64,000 nt of DNA from a virus. Below, piece after piece: positions 36,641-44,735 of the stretch (positions are counted from its first letter, which is position 1; every line of letters starts with the position of its first letter). The notes beneath the pieces were generated by a model, which was not told the DNA's origin, made no database searches, and saw only the letters and a list, made by a program, of their open reading frames with translations. Both the position numbers and the translations under genes were made by a program. The DNA lies in the IMG/VR virus record IMGVR_UViG_3300035670_000132, positions 1 to 64,000 of that record, one strand, 5' to 3'.

Positions 36641-38277
36641 TGCCAGTAAAAAGCTATCTTGGCAATCCTAATCTAAAAGCTGCTGGTGTTCAGATTGGTT
36701 TCACAAAAGAGCAGCTAGAAGAGTATCTGAAGTGCGCTGAAGATCCAGTCTACTTCATCAACAATTACTGTAAAATTGTCACGCTAGATCATGGTTTGCA
36801 GCCGTTCACACTGTATCCTTGTCAGGTCAATAAAGTCAAAGTCATTCATGAGAATCGTAAAGTCATTCTCATGGAAGGTCGTCAGCAAGGCAAGACAACA
36901 ACATCAGCAGCATATATTCTCTGGTACACAATCTTTCAAGAGAGCAAGACTGTAGCGATTCTAGCTAACAAAGCGCCTGCTGCTAGAGAAGTTTTGTATC
37001 GCTATCAGTTGATGTATGAGAATCTTCCTATGTGGATGCAACAAGGTGTCACGACATGGAACAAAGGTGACATCGCACTAGAGAACGGATCAATCGTCTT
37101 TACAGCCGCAACATCAGCATCTGGTATTCGCGGCAAGTCTGTAAACTTGCTTTACGTTGACGAGACTGCGATTATTCCAAACAACATCGCAGAGCAGTTC
37201 TTCACTTCAGTCTATCCAACAATCTCTGCTGGTGAAACGACAAAGATTCTTCTGTCATCTACGCCACTTGGATACAATCATTTCTGGAAGTTCTGGAACG
37301 ATGCAAAGAACGGTAGAAACGGCTTCATAACACTATTCATACCGTATTGGGAGATTCCTGGTCGCGACGAGAAGTGGGCTGAAGAGCAACGCAAGCTACT
37401 GGGCGATCTCAAGTATAATCAAGAAGTCTTATGTAACTTCTTGGGATCAAGTCTAACGCTAGTCAATGCTGATACGATTGCACAGTTGTCACCAATGCCA
37501 CCAATTTACAGCAAAGATGGTCTCGATGTGTTTGAAGCTCCAGACAAGACACACTCTTATGTGATCGTAGCAGACACCGCTAAGGGCGTAGGCGGCGACT
37601 ACTCTGCATTTTCAGTTGTTGATGTTACGTCAGTCCCATATAGAATGATAGCAAAGTATCGTGACAATCAAGTAAGTCCGATGCTCTATCCGTCAATTAT
37701 TCAAAAAGTGGGCAAAGAATATAATGATGCTTATGTCATGCTTGAGATAAATTCTTCCGAACAAGTAGCACATATTCTACACGACGAATATGAATATGAG
37801 AACATCATTTATGTGACTAGAAACACTAAGAACGGTCAGATAGTTTCTGGTGGCTTTGGCGGTGGCAAAACTCAGCTAGGAGTAAACACAGACAAAAAAG
37901 TCAAGCGCATTGGATGTTTCAACTTCAAGACTTTGATGGAAGAAAAGAAGTTGTTTGTTCCTGACGCAGACACAATTGCAGAGATTTCGACTTTCATTGA
38001 ACGAAAAAATTCATATGAAGCTGACGAAGGATATCACGATGACCTAGTGATGACGCTTGTTCTATTTTCGTGGCTGACGACAAATCCATACTTCAAAGAA
38101 TTGTCTAATGTCAATCTAAGACAAATTATCTACGAAAAACGCATGCAAGCGATTGAAGATGAACTAACACCGTTCGGTTTTATAAATACCGGAAGTGAAG
38201 ACGAAATTGAAATAGACGGTTCAGGTCAAGTTTGGAGCAAACAATCCAACGCTCAAGAATTTGATTTTTATAAATAA
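36640..38277 (+). CDS. gp17: Large terminase subunit gp17 (packaging ATPase/nuclease)
   Basis: The protein has 545 residues. The ATPase domain contains Walker A GRQQGKTT (residues 80-87), Walker B LLYVDE with Asp174/Glu175, and the coupling motif SSTP (206-209). The nuclease domain has VIVADTAKGVGGDYSAFSVV with Asp312 as a likely metal ligand, and a late acidic pair in GYHDDLVMTL. It pumps DNA into the prohead through the portal and cuts concatemers. T4 gp17 has 610 residues; the shorter N-terminus is normal in cyanophage-like relatives. A late promoter box overlaps the end of the gene. Confidence 0.96.
   Translation: MPVKSYLGNPNLKAAGVQIGFTKEQLEEYLKCAEDPVYFINNYCKIVTLDHGLQPFTLYPCQVNKVKVIHENRKVILMEGRQQGKTTTSAAYILWYTIFQESKTVAILANKAPAAREVLYRYQLMYENLPMWMQQGVTTWNKGDIALENGSIVFTAATSASGIRGKSVNLLYVDETAIIPNNIAEQFFTSVYPTISAGETTKILLSSTPLGYNHFWKFWNDAKNGRNGFITLFIPYWEIPGRDEKWAEEQRKLLGDLKYNQEVLCNFLGSSLTLVNADTIAQLSPMPPIYSKDGLDVFEAPDKTHSYVIVADTAKGVGGDYSAFSVVDVTSVPYRMIAKYRDNQVSPMLYPSIIQKVGKEYNDAYVMLEINSSEQVAHILHDEYEYENIIYVTRNTKNGQIVSGGFGGGKTQLGVNTDKKVKRIGCFNFKTLMEEKKLFVPDADTIAEISTFIERKNSYEADEGYHDDLVMTLVLFSWLTTNPYFKELSNVNLRQIIYEKRMQAIEDELTPFGFINTGSEDEIEIDGSGQVWSKQSNAQEFDFYK
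38269..38276 (+). promoter_or_regulatory. T4-type late promoter box upstream of gp18
   Basis: A perfect TATAAATA overlaps the gp17 stop codon. The predicted start near 38282 leaves a leader of about 63 bases with AAGGAG before the sheath gene. Confidence 0.75.
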
Positions 38278-38344
38278 TTGCACGTAAGAGTAAAAAATGA
38301 TAATGAGTGAAGACACTAAATTCTTATAAACAAGGAGAAAAAAC

Positions 38345-40264
38345 ATGGCAGTAAATCTACTTTCACCAGGCGTGAAGATCACAGAAGCTGATCTAGTCAC
38401 AACAGTTCCAGCTGCTGGTCCTGTCGTTGGCGCTTCAGTTGGTGATTTTCGCTGGGGTCCAATCAACGCACCAACTCTAGTTTCTAGCGAAGCTGATCTA
38501 GTAGCTAAGTTCGGTAAGCCAGACGGAACAACAATCGTTGACTTTCTAGTCGCAGCAAACTTCCTATCTTATTCTGGCGCAGAATACGTAGTTCGCGCAG
38601 CAAATACAGACGCAGCACTAAACGCAACAGCAGAAGCAACAACAGGTTCTGGCACAGCAGGAACTGGTCTTCTAGTTGAAAATGATGACGTTTATGACGC
38701 AGAAGTCGCTGATGGTTCAGCAGACGTTGGTCCATGGATCGCTAAGTATGCTGGCTCACTAGGAAACTCACTAAAAGTTTCAGTTTGCCCAAGCGCAGCC
38801 GCATGGTCCAAAACACTAACAGGCACATGGGACGTAACAGTAGCATCTAACACAGCAACATCAACAGCGGGCGCTGCTGACGATGAACTAGCTGTTGGCG
38901 ATACAGTTGTTATTGGCGGAAATACACTAGTTGTTGCTAGCGTAACTGATGCAAATACAATCGTTTTCACATCAGATGCAACAGAAAACGTAACTGGCGG
39001 AACAGCAAACGCAGAATGGGCATACACAGACTTGTTTGATGCTGCACCAGGAACATCACTTTCAGCAGAACTAAAAGGCGCTTCAGCAGACGAAATGCAC
39101 ATCGTCGTTATTGACGAAGATGGTCTATTCTCTGGCACAAAGGGAACAGTTCTAGAAAAGTTTGCTGGCGTTTCAAAGGGCTCTGACGCACGTAGCACAG
39201 ACGGCGCTTCTAACTATTACAAAGATGTCATCAATGTTCGTTCAAAGCATATTCGTTGGGCAGATCACGACGACATGGGTTCCAATTGGGGAACAGCACT
39301 AGTTAGCTCTGCTGGCGTTTCTACTGCATACACAGAAACAGCAAGTCGTCCTGGTACATACAGCCTATCAGGTGGTTTAGACGCTGCACCAACAGCAGGC
39401 AACAAGCAAGCTGGATTCGCTCTTCTAAACAACAAAGAAACATACGGCGACGTAACTGTTCTAATTGCTGGCGTAGCTAATACAGCTACAGTCAACGCAA
39501 TGATCGCAATTGCTGAGTATCGCAAAGACTTGATGGTCACATTCTCACCAGAGTTTGATGACGTAGTAAACAATGCTGGCGGCGAGACTGACGCAGTAAA
39601 TACATTTGCAAATACAATTACACGCAGCAACTACGCTATCATGGACTCTGGCTGGAAGTATCAGTATAACAAGTATGCTGACAACTACGTTTGGGTTCCA
39701 CTAAACGCTGACGTTGCTGGATGCTTGGCAAGAGTTGATCAAGAGCGTGCATCATGGTTCTCACCAGCTGGCTATGCACAAGGTCGTATTCTAAATGCAG
39801 TCAAGCTAGCATGGAATCCAGACCAAAACGCTCGTGACGCACTCTACAAGAATGCAGTAAACCCAGTCATCAATCAGCCAGGTCGCGGCACAATCTTGTT
39901 CGGCGACAAGACATTCACAACAAGACCAGGTTCATTCAGCAGAATCAATGTTCGTCGTCTATTCATCACTCTAGAAAAGAGCATCGGCGCACTAGCTGCT
40001 GATCTACTATTCGAACAGAATGATGACGCAACAAGAGCTGGCTTTGTGAATACAGTTGAGCCATATCTACGCAGCGTCGTCGCTCAGCGTGGTATTGCAC
40101 AATTCGTTGTAGTTTGCAATGAGACAAATAACCCAGAAGATATCGTAAATGCTAACTCATTTGTCGCAGACATCTATGTTAGACCAGTATCTTCAATCAA
40201 CTTCATTCAGTTGAACTTCGTCTCAGTAGCAGGTGCAGCACAATTCGCAGCGATCGGCGGCTAA
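38345..40264 (+). CDS. gp18: Contractile tail sheath protein gp18
   Basis: The 639-residue protein (T4 gp18: 659) begins MAVNLLSPGVKITEADLVTT. The C-terminal sheath domain shows FEQNDDATRAGFVNTVEPYL ... GIAQFVVVCNETNNPEDIV ... YVRPVSSINFIQLNF, a highly conserved stretch of contractile sheath proteins. It polymerises around the gp19 tube and contracts on infection. A strong AAGGAG site stands before the ATG, and codon use is strongly biased as in the capsid gene, consistent with high expression. Confidence 0.95.
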   Translation: MAVNLLSPGVKITEADLVTTVPAAGPVVGASVGDFRWGPINAPTLVSSEADLVAKFGKPDGTTIVDFLVAANFLSYSGAEYVVRAANTDAALNATAEATTGSGTAGTGLLVENDDVYDAEVADGSADVGPWIAKYAGSLGNSLKVSVCPSAAAWSKTLTGTWDVTVASNTATSTAGAADDELAVGDTVVIGGNTLVVASVTDANTIVFTSDATENVTGGTANAEWAYTDLFDAAPGTSLSAELKGASADEMHIVVIDEDGLFSGTKGTVLEKFAGVSKGSDARSTDGASNYYKDVINVRSKHIRWADHDDMGSNWGTALVSSAGVSTAYTETASRPGTYSLSGGLDAAPTAGNKQAGFALLNNKETYGDVTVLIAGVANTATVNAMIAIAEYRKDLMVTFSPEFDDVVNNAGGETDAVNTFANTITRSNYAIMDSGWKYQYNKYADNYVWVPLNADVAGCLARVDQERASWFSPAGYAQGRILNAVKLAWNPDQNARDALYKNAVNPVINQPGRGTILFGDKTFTTRPGSFSRINVRRLFITLEKSIGALAADLLFEQNDDATRAGFVNTVEPYLRSVVAQRGIAQFVVVCNETNNPEDIVNANSFVADIYVRPVSSINFIQLNFVSVAGAAQFAAIGG

Positions 40265-40285
40265 TTCTGGCATAGTTCGGTAAAA

Positions 40286-40316
40286 TGAGTGAGAGTGTTA
40301 TTAGCACTCTCACTCA
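40286..40316 (+). other. 12-bp intergenic hairpin between gp18 and gp19
   Basis: A perfect 12-bp inverted repeat (TGAGTGAGAGTG, seven-base loop, CACTCTCACTCA) stands in the 73-base gap. No T-run follows, so it is more likely an RNA stabiliser or processing site than an intrinsic terminator. It could set different sheath and tube mRNA levels (inference). Confidence 0.6.
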
Positions 40317-40337
40317 AACAACTAAAAGGAGAAAAAT

Positions 40338-40871
40338 ATGTCATTTAGCGTAAACGATCTAAGAACGGCAATGGGTTTGGGCGTTCGTCCAAATCTATTC
40401 AGAGTCACATTTGCGACTGGTTTTGTGGGAGCACAGAACAGCCAAGCATCAGTTTTAGTGAAGTCGGCAGCACTACCAGGAGACACAATCGGAATGATTG
40501 AAGTTCCACACATGGGTGGTCGCAGACTAAAAGTTGCTGGTGATCGCACATTTGCTGACTGGACAATGACTGTTCTAAACGATAAAGACTATACTGTGAG
40601 AAAAGCACTAGAAACTTATCAAAATAAGTTTGTTGACATTGACTACACAAAGACAACGGTTGGAACAAGAATTGCTAACGGTGCTCCAGCAGCATTGACA
40701 GTCATTACAGTTGAGCAGCTAGACACAAACGGAAGTGCAACACTAAGAACTTATAAGTTGAATAACTGTTTCGTAACCGAAATTTCAGCAATTGATCTTT
40801 CATACGATAGCAGCGACGCAATTGAAGAGTACACAGTGAACTGGACTTATGATTACTTCACAGTATCTTAA
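40338..40871 (+). CDS. gp19: Tail tube protein gp19, copy 1
   Basis: The 177-residue protein has the gp19 pattern: VRPNLFRVTF, IGMIEVPHMGGRRLKVAGDR, TFADWTMTVLNDKDY and a C-terminal WTYDYFTVS. T4 gp19 (163 residues) stacks in hexameric rings to make the rigid tube. AAAGGAG precedes the ATG. A second related gene follows at 40902. This copy has the better spacing after gp18 but the sequence alone does not say which is the main tube subunit. Confidence 0.92.
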   Translation: MSFSVNDLRTAMGLGVRPNLFRVTFATGFVGAQNSQASVLVKSAALPGDTIGMIEVPHMGGRRLKVAGDRTFADWTMTVLNDKDYTVRKALETYQNKFVDIDYTKTTVGTRIANGAPAALTVITVEQLDTNGSATLRTYKLNNCFVTEISAIDLSYDSSDAIEEYTVNWTYDYFTVS

Positions 40872-40874
40872 TAC

Positions 40875-40882
40875 TATAAATA
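40875..40882 (+). promoter_or_regulatory. T4-type late promoter box between the two tube genes
   Basis: A perfect TATAAATA with predicted start near 40888 means the RNA would begin almost at the ribosome site AAGGAGG (40889-40895). This gives the second tube gene its own late transcript. Confidence 0.78.
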
Positions 40883-40901
40883 ATACATAAGGAGGTTCAA
40901 A

Positions 40902-41438
40902 ATGGCTATCTCAACAATTACAGCAATCACTTCTCAACTAAAGTCTGGTGCGCGCCCAAATCTATTTAATGTTGCAGTGACAGCTCCGGGTGGCGCAACT
41001 TCAACAACATTGCCAACAAATGCTAGTTTGCTCTGCAAAGCAGGTCAAGCTCCAGCATACACAATTGGCATGATTGAAGTTCCATTCAGAGGAAGAAGAA
41101 TCAAGCTACCGGGTGATCGCACATTCGCAGAATGGACTGCGACATTCATCGTCGATGAAGGATACAAAGTAAGAAAATACTTTGAAGAGTGGGCAAACTT
41201 TGTCAAAGCAAGAGACTTCACTTCTGGCGCAAACAGAACAGTCGCTGGAAACAACGTTGGCTACTACGGCACTATTGACGTCATTCAACTAAGTGACGAC
41301 AATAAAGCAGTGAGAACATATTCTTTGAAAGATGTGTTCCCAACAGACGTAGCTCAGATTGATGTCTCTTATGACACGACTGATGCTATCATGGAATTCA
41401 GTGTCACTTTCCAGTATCACTACTTCACAGTAAAGTAA
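40902..41438 (+). CDS. gp19: Tail tube protein gp19, copy 2
   Basis: The 178-residue protein is clearly paralogous to the upstream gene: ARPNLFNVAV, IGMIEVPFRGRRIKLPGDRT, FAEWTATFIVDEGYKVRKYF and a closing FQYHYFTVK. Differences cluster in the first loop (residues about 25-45), where this copy has a longer TSTTLPTNASLLCK segment. It has its own late promoter and a full-consensus ribosome site, so it may be the more strongly expressed copy. It could alternatively be a specialised ring such as the tube initiator (T4 gp54 is gp19-related). An intrinsic terminator follows. Confidence 0.9.
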   Translation: MAISTITAITSQLKSGARPNLFNVAVTAPGGATSTTLPTNASLLCKAGQAPAYTIGMIEVPFRGRRIKLPGDRTFAEWTATFIVDEGYKVRKYFEEWANFVKARDFTSGANRTVAGNNVGYYGTIDVIQLSDDNKAVRTYSLKDVFPTDVAQIDVSYDTTDAIMEFSVTFQYHYFTVK

Positions 41439-41450
41439 ATTGAAGTATTT

Positions 41451-41506
41451 CGCAACGACTAAATAGTTGCGTAATAGTTTTCAACAAAAAGGGGCTATTA
41501 CGCCCC
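41451..41506 (+). promoter_or_regulatory. Three mutually exclusive hairpins between gp19 copy 2 and gp20
   Basis: Hairpin A pairs 41451-41456 (CGCAAC) with 41466-41471 (GTTGCG). Hairpin B pairs 41469-41477 (GCGTAATAG) with 41495-41503 (CTATTACGC). Hairpin C pairs 41491-41495 (GGGGC) with 41502-41506 (GCCCC) and is the terminator stem. A overlaps B and B overlaps C, the layout of an attenuator. Confidence 0.5.
41458..41465 (+). promoter_or_regulatory. Weak late promoter-like box before gp20
   Basis: ACTAAATA, two bases off TATAAATA, lies in the loop of a 6-bp repeat. A transcript from it would run straight into the terminator at 41486, so a working promoter here would be odd. Confidence 0.3.
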
Positions 41507-41517
41507 TTTTCTTTTTT
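41486..41517 (+). terminator. Intrinsic terminator after the tail tube genes
   Basis: An A-run, GGGGC stem, loop TATTAC, GCCCC, then TTTTCTTTTTT. The flanking A and T runs extend the stem, so it could act in both directions. It ends the sheath-tube transcription unit before the portal gene. Confidence 0.85.
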
Positions 41518-41534
41518 GTCAACAAGGACTTCAC

Positions 41535-43196
41535 ATGGCTATTCGTTTATTTGGTTACAAGATCGGCAAAGACGACACAGAAAAAGATGATCTAAAATCT
41601 TTCGTTCCTCCAGCAGATGACGAAGGCGCTGTGTCAGTCATGGGCGGCGGCGTCTACGGAACATACGTTGATCTTGAAGGTCAGATTAGAAACGACGCAG
41701 AACTAATCAAAAAATACAGAGAGATGTCTCAGCAAGCTGAATGCGATGCAGCAATTGACGATATTGTCAATGAAGCAATCGTATATCAAGAAGATGACTA
41801 TCCTGTGCAGATCAATCTTGAAAAGCTAGAGCAGCCAGAATCTATCAAAAAGAAAATTAGTGATGAGTATTACTATCTACTAAAGCTGTTGGACTTCAAT
41901 AATCAGAGTTATGACATTTTCCGTCGCTGGTACGTTGATGGAAGACTATTCTATCACATGATGATTGATGACAAAACACCAAGAGCTGGATTGAAAGAGA
42001 TTCGTTACGTTGATCCAAGAAAGATCAGAAAAGTAAGAGAGATCAATAAGAGCAAGCCTCCAGTTGGAACTGGTGCACAGTCACTAGAGAATATTCAACA
42101 GAAACCGCTTGAATATTATGTGTTTTCAGAACAAGGATTCGCAAGAGACAATTCGCAAGGATTGAAAATTTCTCCAGACGCAATTTGCTATGTTCACTCT
42201 GGCATCACAGACAAAGACGGTAAAGTCATCGTATCTCATTTGCATAAAGCAATCAAGCCGATGAATCAATTGAGAATGCTTGAAGATGCGACAGTCATTT
42301 ACAGATTGTCTAGAGCACCTGAGAGAAGAATTTTCTACATTGACGTTGGTAACTTGCCAAAGATCAAAGCTGAACAGTATCTTCGTGACATCATGCAAAA
42401 GTACAAGAACAAGCTAGTTTACGATGCGCAGACTGGTGAAATTCGTGATGATCGCAGATTTCAGACTATGCTTGAAGATTTCTGGCTACCTCGTCGCGAA
42501 GGTGGAAAAGGAACAGAGATCACGACACTTCCAGCTGGCCAGAACTTAGGCGAAATTGAAGACGTTCTTTACTTCCAGAAGAAGCTATACAAGGCGCTAA
42601 ATGTTCCAGTTTCACGTTTAGAATCAGACACCGGGTTCTCTCTTGGTCGATCATCAGAAATCACTCGCGACGAATTGAAGTTCACTAAGTTCGTTCAAAG
42701 ACTTAGACTTAGATTCTCACACTTGTTTGACAGACTTCTTGAGACACAACTTCTGCTAAAGGGAATTTGCACTCGCCAAGAATGGCAACAGATGCGCGAA
42801 CAAATCAACTACGATTTCGTCGGTGATCAATACTTCAGTGAGTTCAAAGAAGCTGAGATCATGAAAGAGCGCATCGCGATTCTTACAGACATTGATCAGT
42901 TCGTTGGCAAGTATATCTCACGTAACTTTGTTCGCACTAAAATTTTGCGTCAAACTGAAGATGACATCAAGCAAATTGATCAAGAGATGAAAGAAGAGTT
43001 GCCACTTGAAGAAGCTGATGCTGAAGCTGAAGCAGCAAATCAAATGCCACCTCCGCCACCTCCACCTCCAGCAGCTAAGATCGTGATTCAGAAAGAAGAA
43101 CTTCGCGACGTAGATGACACAGATCAAAAAGAGCTAGCGAAGTCGATGACAAAGTTTTTTGATGTGTTGACTGAAGAAACGAAGAATGACAAGTAA
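41535..43196 (+). CDS. gp20: Portal protein gp20
   Basis: The 553-residue protein (T4 gp20: 524) shows the gp20 family core: [20 protein letters not shown] near residues 62-81, [13 protein letters not shown], the stretch [20 protein letters not shown], and [20 protein letters not shown] followed by [12 protein letters not shown]. It forms the dodecameric vertex through which DNA is packaged and to which the neck attaches. The C-terminus has a run of eight prolines ([12 protein letters not shown]) before a charged tail. Its end overlaps the collagen-like gene by 11 bases. Confidence 0.95.
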   Translation: MAIRLFGYKIGKDDTEKDDLKSFVPPADDEGAVSVMGGGVYGTYVDLEGQIRNDAELIKKYREMSQQAECDAAIDDIVNEAIVYQEDDYPVQINLEKLEQPESIKKKISDEYYYLLKLLDFNNQSYDIFRRWYVDGRLFYHMMIDDKTPRAGLKEIRYVDPRKIRKVREINKSKPPVGTGAQSLENIQQKPLEYYVFSEQGFARDNSQGLKISPDAICYVHSGITDKDGKVIVSHLHKAIKPMNQLRMLEDATVIYRLSRAPERRIFYIDVGNLPKIKAEQYLRDIMQKYKNKLVYDAQTGEIRDDRRFQTMLEDFWLPRREGGKGTEITTLPAGQNLGEIEDVLYFQKKLYKALNVPVSRLESDTGFSLGRSSEITRDELKFTKFVQRLRLRFSHLFDRLLETQLLLKGICTRQEWQQMREQINYDFVGDQYFSEFKEAEIMKERIAILTDIDQFVGKYISRNFVRTKILRQTEDDIKQIDQEMKEELPLEEADAEAEAANQMPPPPPPPPAAKIVIQKEELRDVDDTDQKELAKSMTKFFDVLTEETKNDK

Positions 43197-44304
43197 GATA
43201 TTAGATGACGCTATCAATTTAGCAACGTCAATAGCGTATACTAAACGCGAGATTGGCAAGCTAAGAGATGTCATCGAAGAGCTAAAAACTACTCAGCAAG
43301 ACAAGCTGATTGTTGAGTACGTTGAAGGTCCTCGTGGTGAGCAAGGACCTCGTGGCATGCCTGGCTTGAGAGGCGACACAGGAGAACGAGGTCTTATTGG
43401 CGAACAAGGACCACAAGGCGAACAAGGTATTCAGGGAATTCAAGGCGAACAAGGTATTCAAGGACCAGTAGGTCCACAAGGCGAACAAGGCATTCAAGGC
43501 GAACGCGGAGAAAAGGGCGAAAAAGGTGACAAAGGCGACACTGGAGAACGCGGCGAAAAAGGCGACAAAGGAGAGAAGGGTGATCCTGGCATTCAGGGTC
43601 CTGTTGGCGCTGTCGGTCCTAAAGGCGAGAAGGGTGACAAGGGCGACAAAGGCGAGAAGGGCGACACTGGAGCACAAGGAAAACAAGGCGCTAAAGGTTC
43701 TAAAGGCGACAAGGGTGACAAAGGTGATCAAGGACCTATGGGACCGGCTGGTCTTCCTGGCACGAAAGGTGACACGGGCGAAGTAGGGCCACAAGGTCCA
43801 GCTGGCGTAAACGGCAAAGACGGCAAGACTCCAGATGTCAAGCCGTTCATCGAGCAGATCAGCGAACACTACAAGAAACTTCAGTCTGCATTGATCACTA
43901 AAGTGAACATGGCTATCACTAATCTTGGTGGTGGCGGTGGCAGCGGCGGTGGTTCTGTCAACATTCTTGACAACGATGACGTCGAATTCGCTCAACTGTC
44001 TTCAGTCTCAAACAACGCAATTCTAATATTTGACTCAACTAAGAAGAAGTTCATTGTTCGCGATCTAGTAGAGTTCATAAATAGTGTACAAACAGGAGTA
44101 GAAGTGCAGTACAACAAACTCATTGATGTATCTGGCGATTACACTTACATTGGTGAAGCAGTACCAGGCACATCTCAATCAGCATCAACTTGGCGCATCA
44201 AGCGTGTAGAGCAAATAGGACCAGACTACAACATTCTATGGGCAAGTGGCTCAGCAGAATTTGATAAAGTCTGGAACGATAGAACAACTTATACTTACTT
44301 CTAA
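43186..44304 (+). CDS. Collagen-like virion fibre protein
   Basis: The protein has 372 residues. Residues 1-47 are helical and probably anchor the protein. Residues 48-215 are 56 uninterrupted Gly-X-Y triplets rich in GEK, GDK, GEQ and GIQ. These are charge-paired triplets typical of bacterial and phage collagens that form stable triple helices without hydroxyproline. A helical segment, a Gly/Ser-rich linker ([14 protein letters not shown]) and a C-terminal beta-rich domain of about 110 residues follow ([20 protein letters not shown]). At about 0.29 nm per residue the helix would be near 48 nm long. Its place directly after the portal suggests a head or neck fibre; this is inference. Confidence 0.85.
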   Translation: MTSKILDDAINLATSIAYTKREIGKLRDVIEELKTTQQDKLIVEYVEGPRGEQGPRGMPGLRGDTGERGLIGEQGPQGEQGIQGIQGEQGIQGPVGPQGEQGIQGERGEKGEKGDKGDTGERGEKGDKGEKGDPGIQGPVGAVGPKGEKGDKGDKGEKGDTGAQGKQGAKGSKGDKGDKGDQGPMGPAGLPGTKGDTGEVGPQGPAGVNGKDGKTPDVKPFIEQISEHYKKLQSALITKVNMAITNLGGGGGSGGGSVNILDNDDVEFAQLSSVSNNAILIFDSTKKKFIVRDLVEFINSVQTGVEVQYNKLIDVSGDYTYIGEAVPGTSQSASTWRIKRVEQIGPDYNILWASGSAEFDKVWNDRTTYTYF

Positions 44305-44312
44305 GGATTATC

Positions 44313-44735
44313 ATGATAAAGATAGCAGGTCTATGGGAACTAGGATGGAACACACCCATAAAAGAAGTAGAACAGTGGGAGTTTCCTCTTCGTGATTACG
44401 GCGTAGATGAATTCATTATGAGTCCAGTATCTGGAATTTCAAATAATGCGGTAAAAGAAGTTCCTGATATGGAGGCATTTTTAATAGATCAGAGGTCGCA
44501 AGGCTATTCAATTGTATTCGTTGATGAAAATGCGCCAGCTACGCTATCAGAATTTGATCATCCAGTTGACAATGTTGTATATGTTTTTGGAAAAGCGTCT
44601 CTAAGTCCCATGATAGCTTTTAGTAAGCCAGAAGACAAATCTATAAAAATACCAACCAAGAGCAACTTAGGACTACTTTGGCCACATCAAGTTGCTGTGC
44701 TAATACTAAATGACAGATTTGTGAAAGGTCTATAA
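44313..44735 (+). CDS. Hypothetical protein with SPOUT methyltransferase-like pattern
   Basis: The 140-residue protein begins MIKIAGLWELGWNTPIKEVE. Its second half, NVVYVFGKASLSP ... KSIKIPTKSNLGLLWPHQVA followed by VLILNDR, resembles the knot region of SpoU/TrmH-type SPOUT methyltransferases (VxGxExxGL ... IPxxxxxxSLNVSxAxxI), though key residues are not conserved exactly. If real it would modify RNA or be a derived structural form. It lies in the island between portal and prohead core, where its neighbours look structural. Treat the function as unknown. Confidence 0.6.
   Translation: MIKIAGLWELGWNTPIKEVEQWEFPLRDYGVDEFIMSPVSGISNNAVKEVPDMEAFLIDQRSQGYSIVFVDENAPATLSEFDHPVDNVVYVFGKASLSPMIAFSKPEDKSIKIPTKSNLGLLWPHQVAVLILNDRFVKGL

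Noticed and set aside
43282-43995. 237-codon reverse-strand frame opposite the collagen-like gene
   Set aside because: It is created by the Gly-X-Y codon periodicity, reads as low-complexity F/A/L sequence, and lacks a ribosome site; all credible genes here are on the + strand.
44076-44083. CATAAATA inside the collagen-like gene
   Set aside because: It lies within coding sequence more than 200 bases before the next gene, and no other signal supports a promoter.
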